From contig JAFPQL010000008.1 of the NCBI GenBank assembly GCA_017414145.1, forward strand, positions 1 through 5,369: a DNA stretch of 5,369 nucleotides, in the 5' to 3' direction. The stretch comes from Oscillospiraceae bacterium (GTDB lineage Bacteria > Bacillota_A > Clostridia > Oscillospirales > Ruminococcaceae). How positions within the stretch are numbered: position 1 is the first letter of the stretch; each line of letters starts with the position of its first letter. Below are positions 1 through 5,129 of this stretch, in pieces. The notes under the pieces are model-generated. The model was not told where the DNA came from. It made no database searches and was given only the letters and a program-made list of their open reading frames with translations. Position numbers and translations under genes: made by a program.

Positions 1-51
1 GCTCGCCGCAGCGAGCGAAACTCCCCCGCATAAGAAGAGCTCTGCGGGCTT

Positions 52-74
52 GGGGCTCTGCGATAGAGAGCCCC
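52..74 (+). other. Conserved stem-loop with GCGATAG loop (copy A)
   Basis: Arms GGGGCTCT (52-59) and AGAGCCCC (67-74) form a perfect 8-bp stem around the 7-base loop GCGATAG. The equivalent in copy C has arms GGGGACCT and AGGTCCCC with the same loop. Two adjacent base pairs changed on both sides while pairing was kept. This is direct evidence that the structure, not just the sequence, is maintained. Its function is unknown. Confidence 0.75.
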
Positions 75-87
75 ATTCGATAATAGC

Positions 88-102
88 ATCCGCGAAGCGG
101 AT
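88..102 (+). other. Small stem-loop ATCCGC-GAA-GCGGAT (copy A)
   Basis: A perfect 6-bp stem with a GAA loop. It is identical in copy C at 4728-4742, although the bases on both sides differ between copies. It is part of the serial hairpin array of the repeat. Confidence 0.6.
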
Positions 103-118
103 ACCTCTTTTTACAGAG

Positions 119-160
119 ACCGGCGCTGCCAGAGAAATACATGGCGGCGCCGGTATTTTT
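119..160 (+). terminator. Terminator-like hairpin closing the structured part of copy A
   Basis: Arms ACCGGCGCTGCC (119-130) and GGCGGCGCCGGT (143-154) pair over 12 positions, followed by ATTTTT (155-160). One of the pairs is T-G, which pairs as U-G only if the + strand is transcribed. The 12-base loop differs from the 11-base loop in copy C while the stem is nearly conserved. This could end transcripts from a gene left of the window. The T-run is short, so termination strength is uncertain. Confidence 0.5.
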
Positions 161-240
161 GTATGGTTCTATCGTGGCGAAGTTTGGTTGTGTCCCGATT
201 CCGCCCGCGGCGGGCTTTCGGAATTGCCAGCGCGGGCTCC

Positions 241-320
241 GCGCAAAAACGCCTCACTCCGCACTTTTCATTTCGCATTCCGCATTTCGCATTCCGCATT
301 GGCGGCAGGGCACTGCCGGC
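241..320 (+). repeat. ~80-bp module nested in copy A, found inverted at 4445-4520
   Basis: Copies A and C line up on both sides of this stretch, but copy C runs from its GGGCTCC directly into CCGCCGCG. The module starts near GCGCAAAAACGCC and ends with the hairpin CGGCAG-GGCA-CTGCCG (303-318). Its reverse complement lies just after the LRR gene. It contains a 14-base tandem duplication, TTTCGCATTCCGCA, at 271-284 and 285-298; the inverted copy has only one unit (4470-4483). Exact ends are uncertain by several bases because the flanks are GC-rich and self-similar. Confidence 0.65.
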
Positions 321-457
321 CGCCGCGTTCTCTTTTCCTGATTCCTCTTCCCCTGGTTGCTCGGCTTTCGTTACTTGGCTGCTTTTGTTTGTTGTTCTGG
401 TGGGGCGAAGTCCGGCTGTGCCCGGTTTTCGCCCGCGGAAGGCTTTAGGAGATGGCA

Positions 458-472
458 GCGGGCACTGCCCGC
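458..472 (+). repeat. GC palindrome GCGGGCACTGCCCGC
   Basis: A 15-base near-perfect palindrome centred on one C. The same sequence recurs at 5081-5095, and the variant GCCGGCACTGCCGGC at 5020-5034 and 5061-5075. The variants swap G and C on both arms, so pairing is preserved. It lies 18 bases before the -35 box of the next gene, at the downstream end of copy A. Confidence 0.65.
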
Positions 473-490
473 CGGAACTGCCGGCCGCGC

Positions 491-519
491 TTGACATTTT
501 GTGCGGAATCCGGTATAAT
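491..519 (+). promoter_or_regulatory. Perfect-consensus sigma-70/sigma-A promoter for the coiled-coil gene
   Basis: TTGACA (491-496), 17-base spacer, TATAAT (514-519). Both boxes match the housekeeping consensus exactly at the ideal spacing. Transcription would begin near 526, giving a leader of about 30 bases, which leaves no room for a riboswitch. The promoter begins just past the GC palindromes that end copy A. It suggests high constitutive expression unless something outside this region represses it. Confidence 0.9.
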
Positions 520-540
520 AAGAACGGAAATATGCCGAAA

Positions 541-547
541 AAGGAGG
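541..547 (+). promoter_or_regulatory. Ribosome binding site deciding the start at 556
   Basis: AAGGAGG lies 8 bases before ATG 556. An in-frame ATG at 532 would place this site inside the coding region and has no ribosome site of its own. In-frame ATGs further upstream, such as 163, lie before the promoter and inside the repeat. Confidence 0.9.
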
Positions 548-555
548 CATCCCTC

Positions 556-966
556 ATGGACGACTACGACCGCAGAATTTCTGAGCTTGAGGACCGCGTT
601 GAGGAACTCGAAAAACTCATCGGCGCCCTCGCCGTGCGCCTGAAACGATCAGAAGGCGGGCTTGAATCTCTCACCGAACAGTCCGACGCCGTCTCCCATG
701 AGTCTGCCGCCCTCTCGGAACAGGTCGGCGCGCTGAACCGCCGTATGGCCGCCGCCGAATCTTCCCTCTCGGAGCTCTCCGAGGATCTCGACGATACGAT
801 CGAGGACTTCAATGTCTTTTCCGAGGAAATGCGCCGCCGCTGGCGCAAAATTCTCGCAAGACAGGAGCAGATGCGCTGGGACGCTCCCGCCCCGCGCTAC
901 CGCGAGGATCCCCCCGCGGAGAATCCCGATGCTGAGGATTCCCCCCGGCCGGGCGACTGGGAATAA
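556..966 (+). CDS. Small coiled-coil protein of unknown function (136 aa)
   Basis: I do not recognise this gene as a named family. The protein begins MDDYDRRISELEDRVEEL and residues 8-81 form one uninterrupted heptad series. The 'a' positions (8, 15, 22, 29, 36, 43, 50, 57, 64, 71, 78) are I, V, I, L, L, S, S, V, M, L, L. The 'd' positions (11 to 81) are L, L, L, S, L, V, L, L, A, L, T. This predicts a parallel or antiparallel coiled coil about 110 Å long with a polar patch near residues 43-50. Residues 92-108 are rich in Arg and Trp (RRRWRK) and could bind nucleic acid, acidic membrane or a partner. The last 28 residues are Pro/Asp/Glu-rich and probably disordered. There is no signal peptide or membrane segment, so it is likely cytoplasmic. 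It has its own promoter and probable terminator, so it is likely transcribed alone. A scaffold or septum/nucleoid-associated role is possible but nothing here proves it. Confidence 0.88.
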   Translation: MDDYDRRISELEDRVEELEKLIGALAVRLKRSEGGLESLTEQSDAVSHESAALSEQVGALNRRMAAAESSLSELSEDLDDTIEDFNVFSEEMRRRWRKILARQEQMRWDAPAPRYREDPPAENPDAEDSPRPGDWE

Positions 967-979
967 TCCTGCACGCCGC

Positions 980-1014
980 CCCGCGGACAGAACAACTGTT
1001 TGCGGGCTTTGTTG
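980..1014 (+). terminator. Probable terminator of the coiled-coil gene
   Basis: Arms CCCGCGGACAG (980-990) and CTGTTTGCGGG (996-1006) pair over 11 positions around the loop AACAA, followed by CTTTGTTG. Two pairs are G-T, which hold as G-U only in a + strand transcript. It begins 13 bases after the stop codon at 966. The T-tract is broken, so it may be leaky; partial readthrough into the LRR gene cannot be excluded. Confidence 0.65.
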
Positions 1015-1094
1015 CGCAATGTGTAAATATTGCGGGCGAAATCGGAATGAAGTGGTTATATTCTTTTCACTCCTGCGCAAAATGTGTGCATATT
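1013..1094 (+). promoter_or_regulatory. Imperfect 20-bp direct repeat upstream of the LRR gene promoter
   Basis: TGCGCAATGTGTAAATATT (1013-1031) recurs as TGCGCAAAATGTGTGCATATT-like sequence at 1074-1094, with two extra bases and one substitution, 61 bases apart. The second copy ends about 50 bases before the -35 box. A short palindrome, AGAAT-A-ATTCT, follows at 1109-1119. These could be protein-binding sites. The gap 967-1142 is AT-rich compared with its surroundings and holds no other gene that I can support. Confidence 0.3.
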
Positions 1095-1142
1095 CACCAA
1101 AACAAAGCAGAATAATTCTACATCCGAACCATTCGTTTTTTC

Positions 1143-1171
1143 TTGAAAATCACCGTATTCTATGTTATAAT
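1143..1171 (+). promoter_or_regulatory. Promoter of the LRR gene, extended -10
   Basis: TTGAAA (1143-1148), 17-base spacer, TATAAT (1166-1171), with TG at 1163-1164 placed correctly for an extended -10. Transcription should start near 1178, leaving a leader of about 57 bases with no obvious structure. This makes the LRR gene independent of the coiled-coil gene upstream. Confidence 0.87.
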
Positions 1172-1221
1172 GAGTAAGATAGCAGCAATTTGGATTTTTG
1201 ACCGATACACACCCTTGATTC

Positions 1222-1227
1222 AGGAGG
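1222..1227 (+). promoter_or_regulatory. Ribosome binding site of the LRR gene
   Basis: AGGAGG lies 7 bases before ATG 1235, a strong match at good spacing. It fixes the start codon and hence the absence of a signal peptide. Confidence 0.9.
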
Positions 1228-1234
1228 CGCGGAG

Positions 1235-4200
1235 ATGGGCTTCAAAATAAAAAACGGCGTTCTGCTGAAGTATGAGAGCTCCGGCGCGTTGATGCGTCTG
1301 GGCATCCGCAAAGCAGACGAGACAATCAGTGTGCCCAGAACAGTCACCGACATCGCAGACGAGGCGTTTTCCATGTCGGATGTCTGCGGCATACAGCTCC
1401 CCATTACTGTCAAAACGATCGGCGAGCGTGCCTTTGCGCTCTGTGCCGATCTGGAAACCGTCCGGTTCACGGAGGGGCTCAGCGAAATCGGCGCAAACGC
1501 CTTTGACGGCTGCCACGTGCTGAAGGCCGCCGACCTGCCCGAATCCTGTAAGACCATCGGCGCATGGGCGTTCTGCAACTGCAGTGCGCTCCGCAGCGTG
1601 CATCTGTCCGATCAGCTCGGCGTCATCGAGCGCGGCACCTTCTCCGGCTGCTCGCGGCTGGAGGAGATTGAGGTTCCCGCCGGCGTGGAGCATATTGACA
1701 ACCGGGCGTTCTATGCCTGCACATCGCTGACCGCCGTCCGCTTAAAGCCGGGTCTGCGCACGATCGGACGCGAGGCCTTTGCCTGCTGCACCTCCCTGAC
1801 GACAATCTCCATTCCCGAAACCGTCACCGAAATCGCGGAGGACGCCTTTGCAGACTGCTCCGAGCTGAAAAGCGTCATCATTCCGCCGTCCGTGACCAAG
1901 CTCCACCCCTATGCCTTCGGCACGGAAAATTCCCTCAGAATCATCACCACCGTCACGGGCAGCGTGGCGTATCAGTTCGCGCAGGAGCGCGGCATTATGT
2001 GCTATACCGAGCGCGAGGCAAACCTGCTCCGCGGCAGCAATCCGGCGTTCTTCATCGAGTTCGGCATTCTCCGCAAATATACGCAGGAGTATCAGGTGCG
2101 CGACCTCATGGTGCCGGAGGGCGTCATCCGCATCGGCAATCACGCCTTTGAACAGAACAAGCAGCTCATTTCGGTTGTGATTCCGGAGGGCGTCGTCGAA
2201 ATCGGCGCGTATGCCTTCAACGGCTGCCAGAGCCTGCAGCGGATCTATCTGCCCAGCACCCTCAAACGCATCGGGCGGTTCGCGTTCCGCGACTGCTCTC
2301 TGATTGATGTCATTCTGCCGCAGGGCATTGAGGTCGTCGAGAAAAATGCCTTCCAGGGCTGCTCCTCGATGCGCCGGTTCTATATGCCAGATACGCTGGA
2401 ACGGCTGGAGAGCGAGGCGCTCAGAGACTGCCTCTCGCTGGCAGAGCTGCGGTTCTCCGCGAAGCTTGAAGCCATCAGCGACAGCGTGTGCAGCGGCTGC
2501 TCGTCCGTCCGGCAGATCATCATTCCGGAGGGGCCGAAGTATATCCAGCAGAATGCCTTCCGCGGCTGCTCCAGCCTGACGGAGGCCTTCATTCCTGACA
2601 GTGTGCTCGATATTTCCGGCAATGCCTTTGCCGATACCCCGCTCTTCCGCATGACGGCCGGTCACTATATCATCGGCAGATTCCTGATCCGTGCGGACGG
2701 CTACAGCCCGATTCCGGTCGGCGTACACCGCATCGGCCCGCGTGCCTTTGAGCGCGGCGGACTGCGCGCAGCCGTGATTCCGGAGGGCGTCATCAGCATC
2801 GGCGACAACGCCTTTGCAAACTGCGGTGTGCTGACGGATGTCGTCATCCCGAAAACCGTCACGGAAATCGGCATCGACGCCTTTGCCTATACGCCGTGGA
2901 TGTCCCGCCGCACCGAGCCGTATACGATTGCCGGCGCGAATATCCTCATGCACGCGAATCTCACGCAGGCAGAGGTCAATGTGCCGGTCGGCGTGCGCGT
3001 CATCGGGCCGGGCGCCTTTGCGCAGCTTCCGGTGCAGGTCATCCGGCTGCCGGAGAGCGTCACCCGCATTCAGCACGGCGCCTTTTCCTACTGTGACCAG
3101 CTCGAAACCATTGAGCTGCCGACCACGCTCCGCCGCATCGACGGCTATATCTTCCACGGCTGCACTTCGCTGAAAAAGGTCGTGTTCCGCGAGGGTCCGA
3201 CAAAGGTCGGCCACGCGATGTTCTCAAGCTGTACGGCGCTGCGCACGGTCAAACTGCCCCAGACCGTCACCGAAATTGACAATGAGGCGTTTTATCACGC
3301 GGGCATCGAGAAGCTGGTCATTCCGGACGGCGTGACCCGCATCGGACAGTCGGCGTTCAGCCACTGCGACCGCCTGACGGATATTGCCATTCCCGCGTCG
3401 GTCCGCGAAATCAGCGAAAACGCCTTTGTGGACTGCCCGAAATTCCGGATGCACGCCGAGGAGGGCAGCTATGCTGCGAGATTCGCAAAGCAGCATCACT
3501 CGATGATGACCTATGTTCCGCTCAATCTGGACGCGTTCATTGAGCCGGAGGAGCAGGAAGCCGCGGCACAGCAGCCGGAGGCACCGGTTCCGCAGCGCAG
3601 AAGCATTCAGCAGCCGACCTCCGATCCGGATTTCCTCTTCCGGAAGGAGCCGGTTCCGCAGCCGGAGCCCGCGGCCGCACCGCGTCCGGAGGATATGATT
3701 TTCCTTTCGTCCGAGCCGGAACAGAAGCCGGAAAATCCGCCTGCAAAGCCGGAAAAACCGTCCGTCCGGCAGGAGAATCCGTCCGCAAAGCCGCAGACGG
3801 CACGCAAGTCTGCCGCAGATACACCGGCGGAGGGGTCGGCCGCGCCGAAGGGCAGGCAGGCCGCCGCAAAGAAGCAGTCCGCATCTGCACGGGAGCCGGA
3901 GGAGGAACCGGCGGCTGTCCGCAGGACAGTTTCCTTTGATGAGGAGGAAGAGCTGAACTACGCGGCGCGTGTGAAGCGGGAGCTGGCCGAGGCGCGGAAG
4001 AAGTCGGTGCCGGTGGATCCGAAGGCGAAGCTGCCGGTCATTCCGGACGAGCCGGAGGCAGAGAAGCCGGTGAAACGCCGCCGGAAGAAGGAAGCGGCCC
4101 CGGAGGAAGAAGCACGCCGTCTGCGCGAGCGGGAGACGCCGGAGGAGGCGAAAGCACGCCGCCGCGCCAGTCTGCTGGACGATCTGCCGGATTTACCGGA

Positions 4201-4441
4201 GGATCGGGAGCGCAAGCTGCGGGCATCGGAGACGCCGGAGGAGACGCGTGCGCGTCATCGGGCGAGTCTGCTGAGTGATTTGCCGGAGCTGCCGCCTGAG
4301 GAAGGGAGCACGGTACAGCCGGTTGCGCAGACAGCGCCGGCGACGAGACCGGCGGAGCAGCCGTCGGCGGAGGCAGATGAAGATCCGTTTGCGGACATTC
4401 ACTGGAACAGCGACCAGACGACCTTCACGATCCGGCTGTAA
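1235..4441 (+). CDS. Leaderless LRR_5 (BspA-type) leucine-rich repeat protein with long disordered C-terminal tail (1068 aa)
   Basis: Residues 10-760 are LRR_5 repeats of about 23 residues, pattern AFxGCxSLxxIxIPxxVxxIGxx; I count 27 'AF-type' turns. They fall into four blocks of 9, 8, 3 and 7 repeats. Each block opens with a header of the form YxIxxGxLhxx...VPxGVxxIG, near residues 2, 272, 477 and 563. Two blocks close with a cap of the type GSxAxxFA...Y (242-257 and 744-760). Residues 768-1068 form a Pro/Glu/Ala/Lys-rich tail that is probably disordered. It has a basic run, KRRRKK, and two 32-residue repeats (962-993, 994-1025), and ends DPFADIHWNSDQTTFTIRL. The family is known for protein-protein and host-surface binding. 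However, this N-terminus is MGFKIKNGVLLKYESS, with no signal peptide, and no membrane segment, LPxTG motif or dockerin is visible. I therefore infer a cytoplasmic scaffold, unless export is non-classical. The partner is unknown. Confidence 0.93.
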   Translation: MGFKIKNGVLLKYESSGALMRLGIRKADETISVPRTVTDIADEAFSMSDVCGIQLPITVKTIGERAFALCADLETVRFTEGLSEIGANAFDGCHVLKAADLPESCKTIGAWAFCNCSALRSVHLSDQLGVIERGTFSGCSRLEEIEVPAGVEHIDNRAFYACTSLTAVRLKPGLRTIGREAFACCTSLTTISIPETVTEIAEDAFADCSELKSVIIPPSVTKLHPYAFGTENSLRIITTVTGSVAYQFAQERGIMCYTEREANLLRGSNPAFFIEFGILRKYTQEYQVRDLMVPEGVIRIGNHAFEQNKQLISVVIPEGVVEIGAYAFNGCQSLQRIYLPSTLKRIGRFAFRDCSLIDVILPQGIEVVEKNAFQGCSSMRRFYMPDTLERLESEALRDCLSLAELRFSAKLEAISDSVCSGCSSVRQIIIPEGPKYIQQNAFRGCSSLTEAFIPDSVLDISGNAFADTPLFRMTAGHYIIGRFLIRADGYSPIPVGVHRIGPRAFERGGLRAAVIPEGVISIGDNAFANCGVLTDVVIPKTVTEIGIDAFAYTPWMSRRTEPYTIAGANILMHANLTQAEVNVPVGVRVIGPGAFAQLPVQVIRLPESVTRIQHGAFSYCDQLETIELPTTLRRIDGYIFHGCTSLKKVVFREGPTKVGHAMFSSCTALRTVKLPQTVTEIDNEAFYHAGIEKLVIPDGVTRIGQSAFSHCDRLTDIAIPASVREISENAFVDCPKFRMHAEEGSYAARFAKQHHSMMTYVPLNLDAFIEPEEQEAAAQQPEAPVPQRRSIQQPTSDPDFLFRKEPVPQPEPAAAPRPEDMIFLSSEPEQKPENPPAKPEKPSVRQENPSAKPQTARKSAADTPAEGSAAPKGRQAAAKKQSASAREPEEEPAAVRRTVSFDEEEELNYAARVKRELAEARKKSVPVDPKAKLPVIPDEPEAEKPVKRRRKKEAAPEEEARRLRERETPEEAKARRRASLLDDLPDLPEDRERKLRASETPEETRARHRASLLSDLPELPPEEGSTVQPVAQTAPATRPAEQPSAEADEDPFADIHWNSDQTTFTIRL
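4118..4309 (+). repeat. Two tandem 32-residue repeats in the LRR protein tail
   Basis: Residues 962-993 and 994-1025 align without gaps. They share LR..ETPEE..AR.RASLL.DLP.LP, with an acidic residue before the second LP in both. The conserved core is a basic stretch followed by RASLL and an acidic-proline end, set in sequence that is otherwise low-complexity. The nucleotide copies have diverged (for example GATCTGCCGGATTTACCG against GATTTGCCGGAGCTGCCG) while the residues are kept. This suggests selection on a short binding motif rather than a fresh duplication. Confidence 0.8.
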
Positions 4442-4444
4442 CGG

Positions 4445-4563
4445 CGGGACGGCAGCGCCCTGCCGCCAATGCGGAATGCGAAATGAAAAGTGCAGAGTGA
4501 GGCGTTTTTGCGCGGAGCCCGCGTGGGCAATTTCTAAAGTTCTCTGTGGGGCGAACGAAAACC
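4445..4563 (-). repeat. Inverted partial copy of the intergenic repeat
   Basis: Starting 3 bases after the LRR stop codon, the reverse complement of 4450-4537 matches 214-318 of copy A with about seven mismatches and one missing 14-base unit. This covers the ~80-bp module plus its left flank. A weaker match to the AAGGCTTTAGG/GCGAAAAC part of the family extends it to about 4563. It includes the hairpin CGGCAG-CGCC-CTGCCG (4450-4465); with no T-run after it, this is not a convincing intrinsic terminator. Together with copy A it forms an inverted pair around the two genes. Confidence 0.75.
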
Positions 4564-4594
4564 CGCGGCGCGTATCAAAATTAAAGTTTTTGGT

Positions 4595-4616
4595 CGAGCT
4601 TTTTTCAAAAAGCTCG
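4595..4616 (+). other. 10-bp stem-loop at the head of copy C
   Basis: Arms CGAGCTTTTT (4595-4604) and AAAAAGCTCG (4607-4616) pair perfectly around the two bases TC; in RNA the innermost pairs would open to give a normal loop. Its T-run is inside the stem, so it is not a standard terminator on the + strand. On the - strand the situation is symmetrical. Confidence 0.6.
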
Positions 4617-4691
4617 CGGGTCAAGGGCAGAGCCCTTGTCGCTCGCCGCAGCGAGCGAAACTCCCCCGCATAAGAAGAGCTCGGCGGGTTT

Positions 4692-4714
4692 GGGGACCTG
4701 CGATAGAGGTCCCC
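4692..4714 (+). other. Conserved stem-loop with GCGATAG loop (copy C)
   Basis: Arms GGGGACCT (4692-4699) and AGGTCCCC (4707-4714) with loop GCGATAG. It is the counterpart of 52-74, differing by two compensated base pairs (C-G to A-T and T-A to C-G). Confidence 0.75.
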
Positions 4715-4758
4715 ATTCTCAAATAACATCCGCGAAGCGGATACCTTATTCTACAGAA

Positions 4759-4799
4759 ACCGGCGCTGCCAATGCGTAAATGGCGGCGCCGTTGTTTTT
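4759..4799 (+). terminator. Terminator-like hairpin in copy C
   Basis: Arms ACCGGCGCTGCC (4759-4770) and GGCGGCGCCGTT (4782-4793) pair at 11 of 12 positions, including the same T-G pair as copy A; one C-T mismatch sits next to the base. G and five T's follow (4794-4799). It is the first T-tailed GC hairpin after the LRR gene, about 320 bases past its stop codon, so it may form part of that mRNA's 3' end. Confidence 0.5.
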
Positions 4800-5019
4800 G
4801 TATGGTTCTATCGTGGCGAAGTTTGGTTGTGTCCCGATTCCGCCCGCGGCGGGCTATAGATCATTGCCCGCGGGGGCTCCCCGCCGCGCATCTCTTTTCC
4901 TGATTCCTTTTCCCCTAGTTGCGTGGCTTTCGTTTCTTGGCTGTCTTTGTTTGTTGTTCTAGTGGGGTGAAGTTCGTTTGCGCTTAGTTTTCGCCTGTGG
5001 CGGGCTTTAGGAAATGGCA

Positions 5020-5095
5020 GCCGGCACTGCCGGCCCGCGGCGGGCTTTAGGTCATTGGATGCCGGCACTGCCGGCTGGCAGCGGGCACTGCCCGC
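5020..5095 (+). repeat. Cluster of three GC palindromes at the end of copy C
   Basis: GCCGGCACTGCCGGC at 5020-5034 and 5061-5075, and GCGGGCACTGCCCGC at 5081-5095. They are interspersed with GCCCGCGGCGGGCTTTAGG-type units (5034-5052, with relatives near 4850 and 4993). The compact, mutually similar palindromes resemble REP-type extragenic elements. Confidence 0.7.
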
Positions 5096-5129
5096 CCGGC
5101 CGGCTTCACACAAAATACAAATAACAGCG

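Larger units (their letters stand above)
1..480 (+). repeat. Long hairpin-rich intergenic repeat, copy A (left end probably outside window)
   Basis: This gene-free stretch matches 4641-5035 in the same orientation. The first 42 bases are identical, and bases 1-216 agree at roughly nine positions in ten by eye. A block at 160-216 is again identical to the second copy. The match resumes at 327-450 with more divergence. Copy A carries about 80 bases (near 241-320) that copy C lacks. In order it contains hairpins at 1-16, 25-48, 52-74, 88-102 and 119-154, then a less structured part, then GC palindromes. It has no ribosome site or believable reading frame. The upstream head seen in copy C (4581-4640) would lie before base 1. 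I recall similar sequence between genes in Oscillospiraceae genomes, but that is memory, not a search. Confidence 0.85.
4581..5100 (+). repeat. Long hairpin-rich intergenic repeat, copy C (includes the head missing from copy A)
   Basis: A second, direct copy of the repeat at 1-480, lacking the ~80-bp module. Its head (4581-4640) has an A/T-rich lead-in, a 10-bp hairpin (4595-4616) and CAAGGGC-AGA-GCCCTTG (4622-4638). It continues with GCTCGC-CGCA-GCGAGC (4641-4656), the GCGATAG hairpin (4692-4714), ATCCGC-GAA-GCGGAT (4728-4742) and the terminator-like hairpin (4759-4799). A block identical to copy A follows (4800-4855), then a more diverged part and a cluster of GC palindromes (5020-5095). 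I see no credible coding region here. It lies in the 3' region of the LRR gene, between its stop codon and the terminator at 5130. Confidence 0.85.

Noticed and set aside
141..341. Short frame starting MAAPVFLYGSIVAKFGC, with a near twin at 4780-4962
   Set aside because: The peptides match because the DNA repeats match. There is no ribosome site, the start lies in the loop and stem of the terminator-like hairpin, and the frames diverge after about 25 residues. The only coding difference early on changes an amino acid, so there is no sign of protein-level selection.
1..480. CRISPR array or rRNA/tRNA content in the repeat regions
   Set aside because: There is no regular repeat-spacer spacing. 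The hairpins vary in size and order, and no cloverleaf or rRNA-like sequence is seen.
163..555. In-frame extension of the coiled-coil gene up to ATG 163 (or ATG 532)
   Set aside because: ATG 163 lies in the repeat and upstream of the promoter at 491-519. ATG 532 has no ribosome site and would put AAGGAGG inside the gene. Start 556 has a correctly spaced site.
1742..3214. A 490-residue open frame on the - strand, opposite the LRR gene
   Set aside because: It mirrors the codon structure of the GC-rich repeats on the other strand, is rich in Ala/Arg/Asp, and resembles no known fold. The + strand has the LRR_5 pattern, promoter and ribosome site.
4441..4465. Intrinsic terminator directly after the LRR stop codon
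   Set aside because: CGGCAG-CGCC-CTGCCG forms a stem but is followed by CCAATGCGG, not a T-run. It belongs to the inverted repeat fragment. The firm terminator is at 5130-5159.
4193..4729. A 178-residue frame on the - strand spanning the LRR tail end and repeat
   Set aside because: It crosses unrelated units (coding tail, inverted repeat, copy C), has no ribosome site, and is compositionally a shadow.
1..5100. Composite transposon or insertion sequence bounded by the direct repeats
   Set aside because: No transposase or integrase is encoded, and no clean terminal inverted repeats or target duplication are visible. The enclosed genes have ordinary promoters and similar composition to pgk's surroundings. 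A passive repeat pair is the simpler reading.
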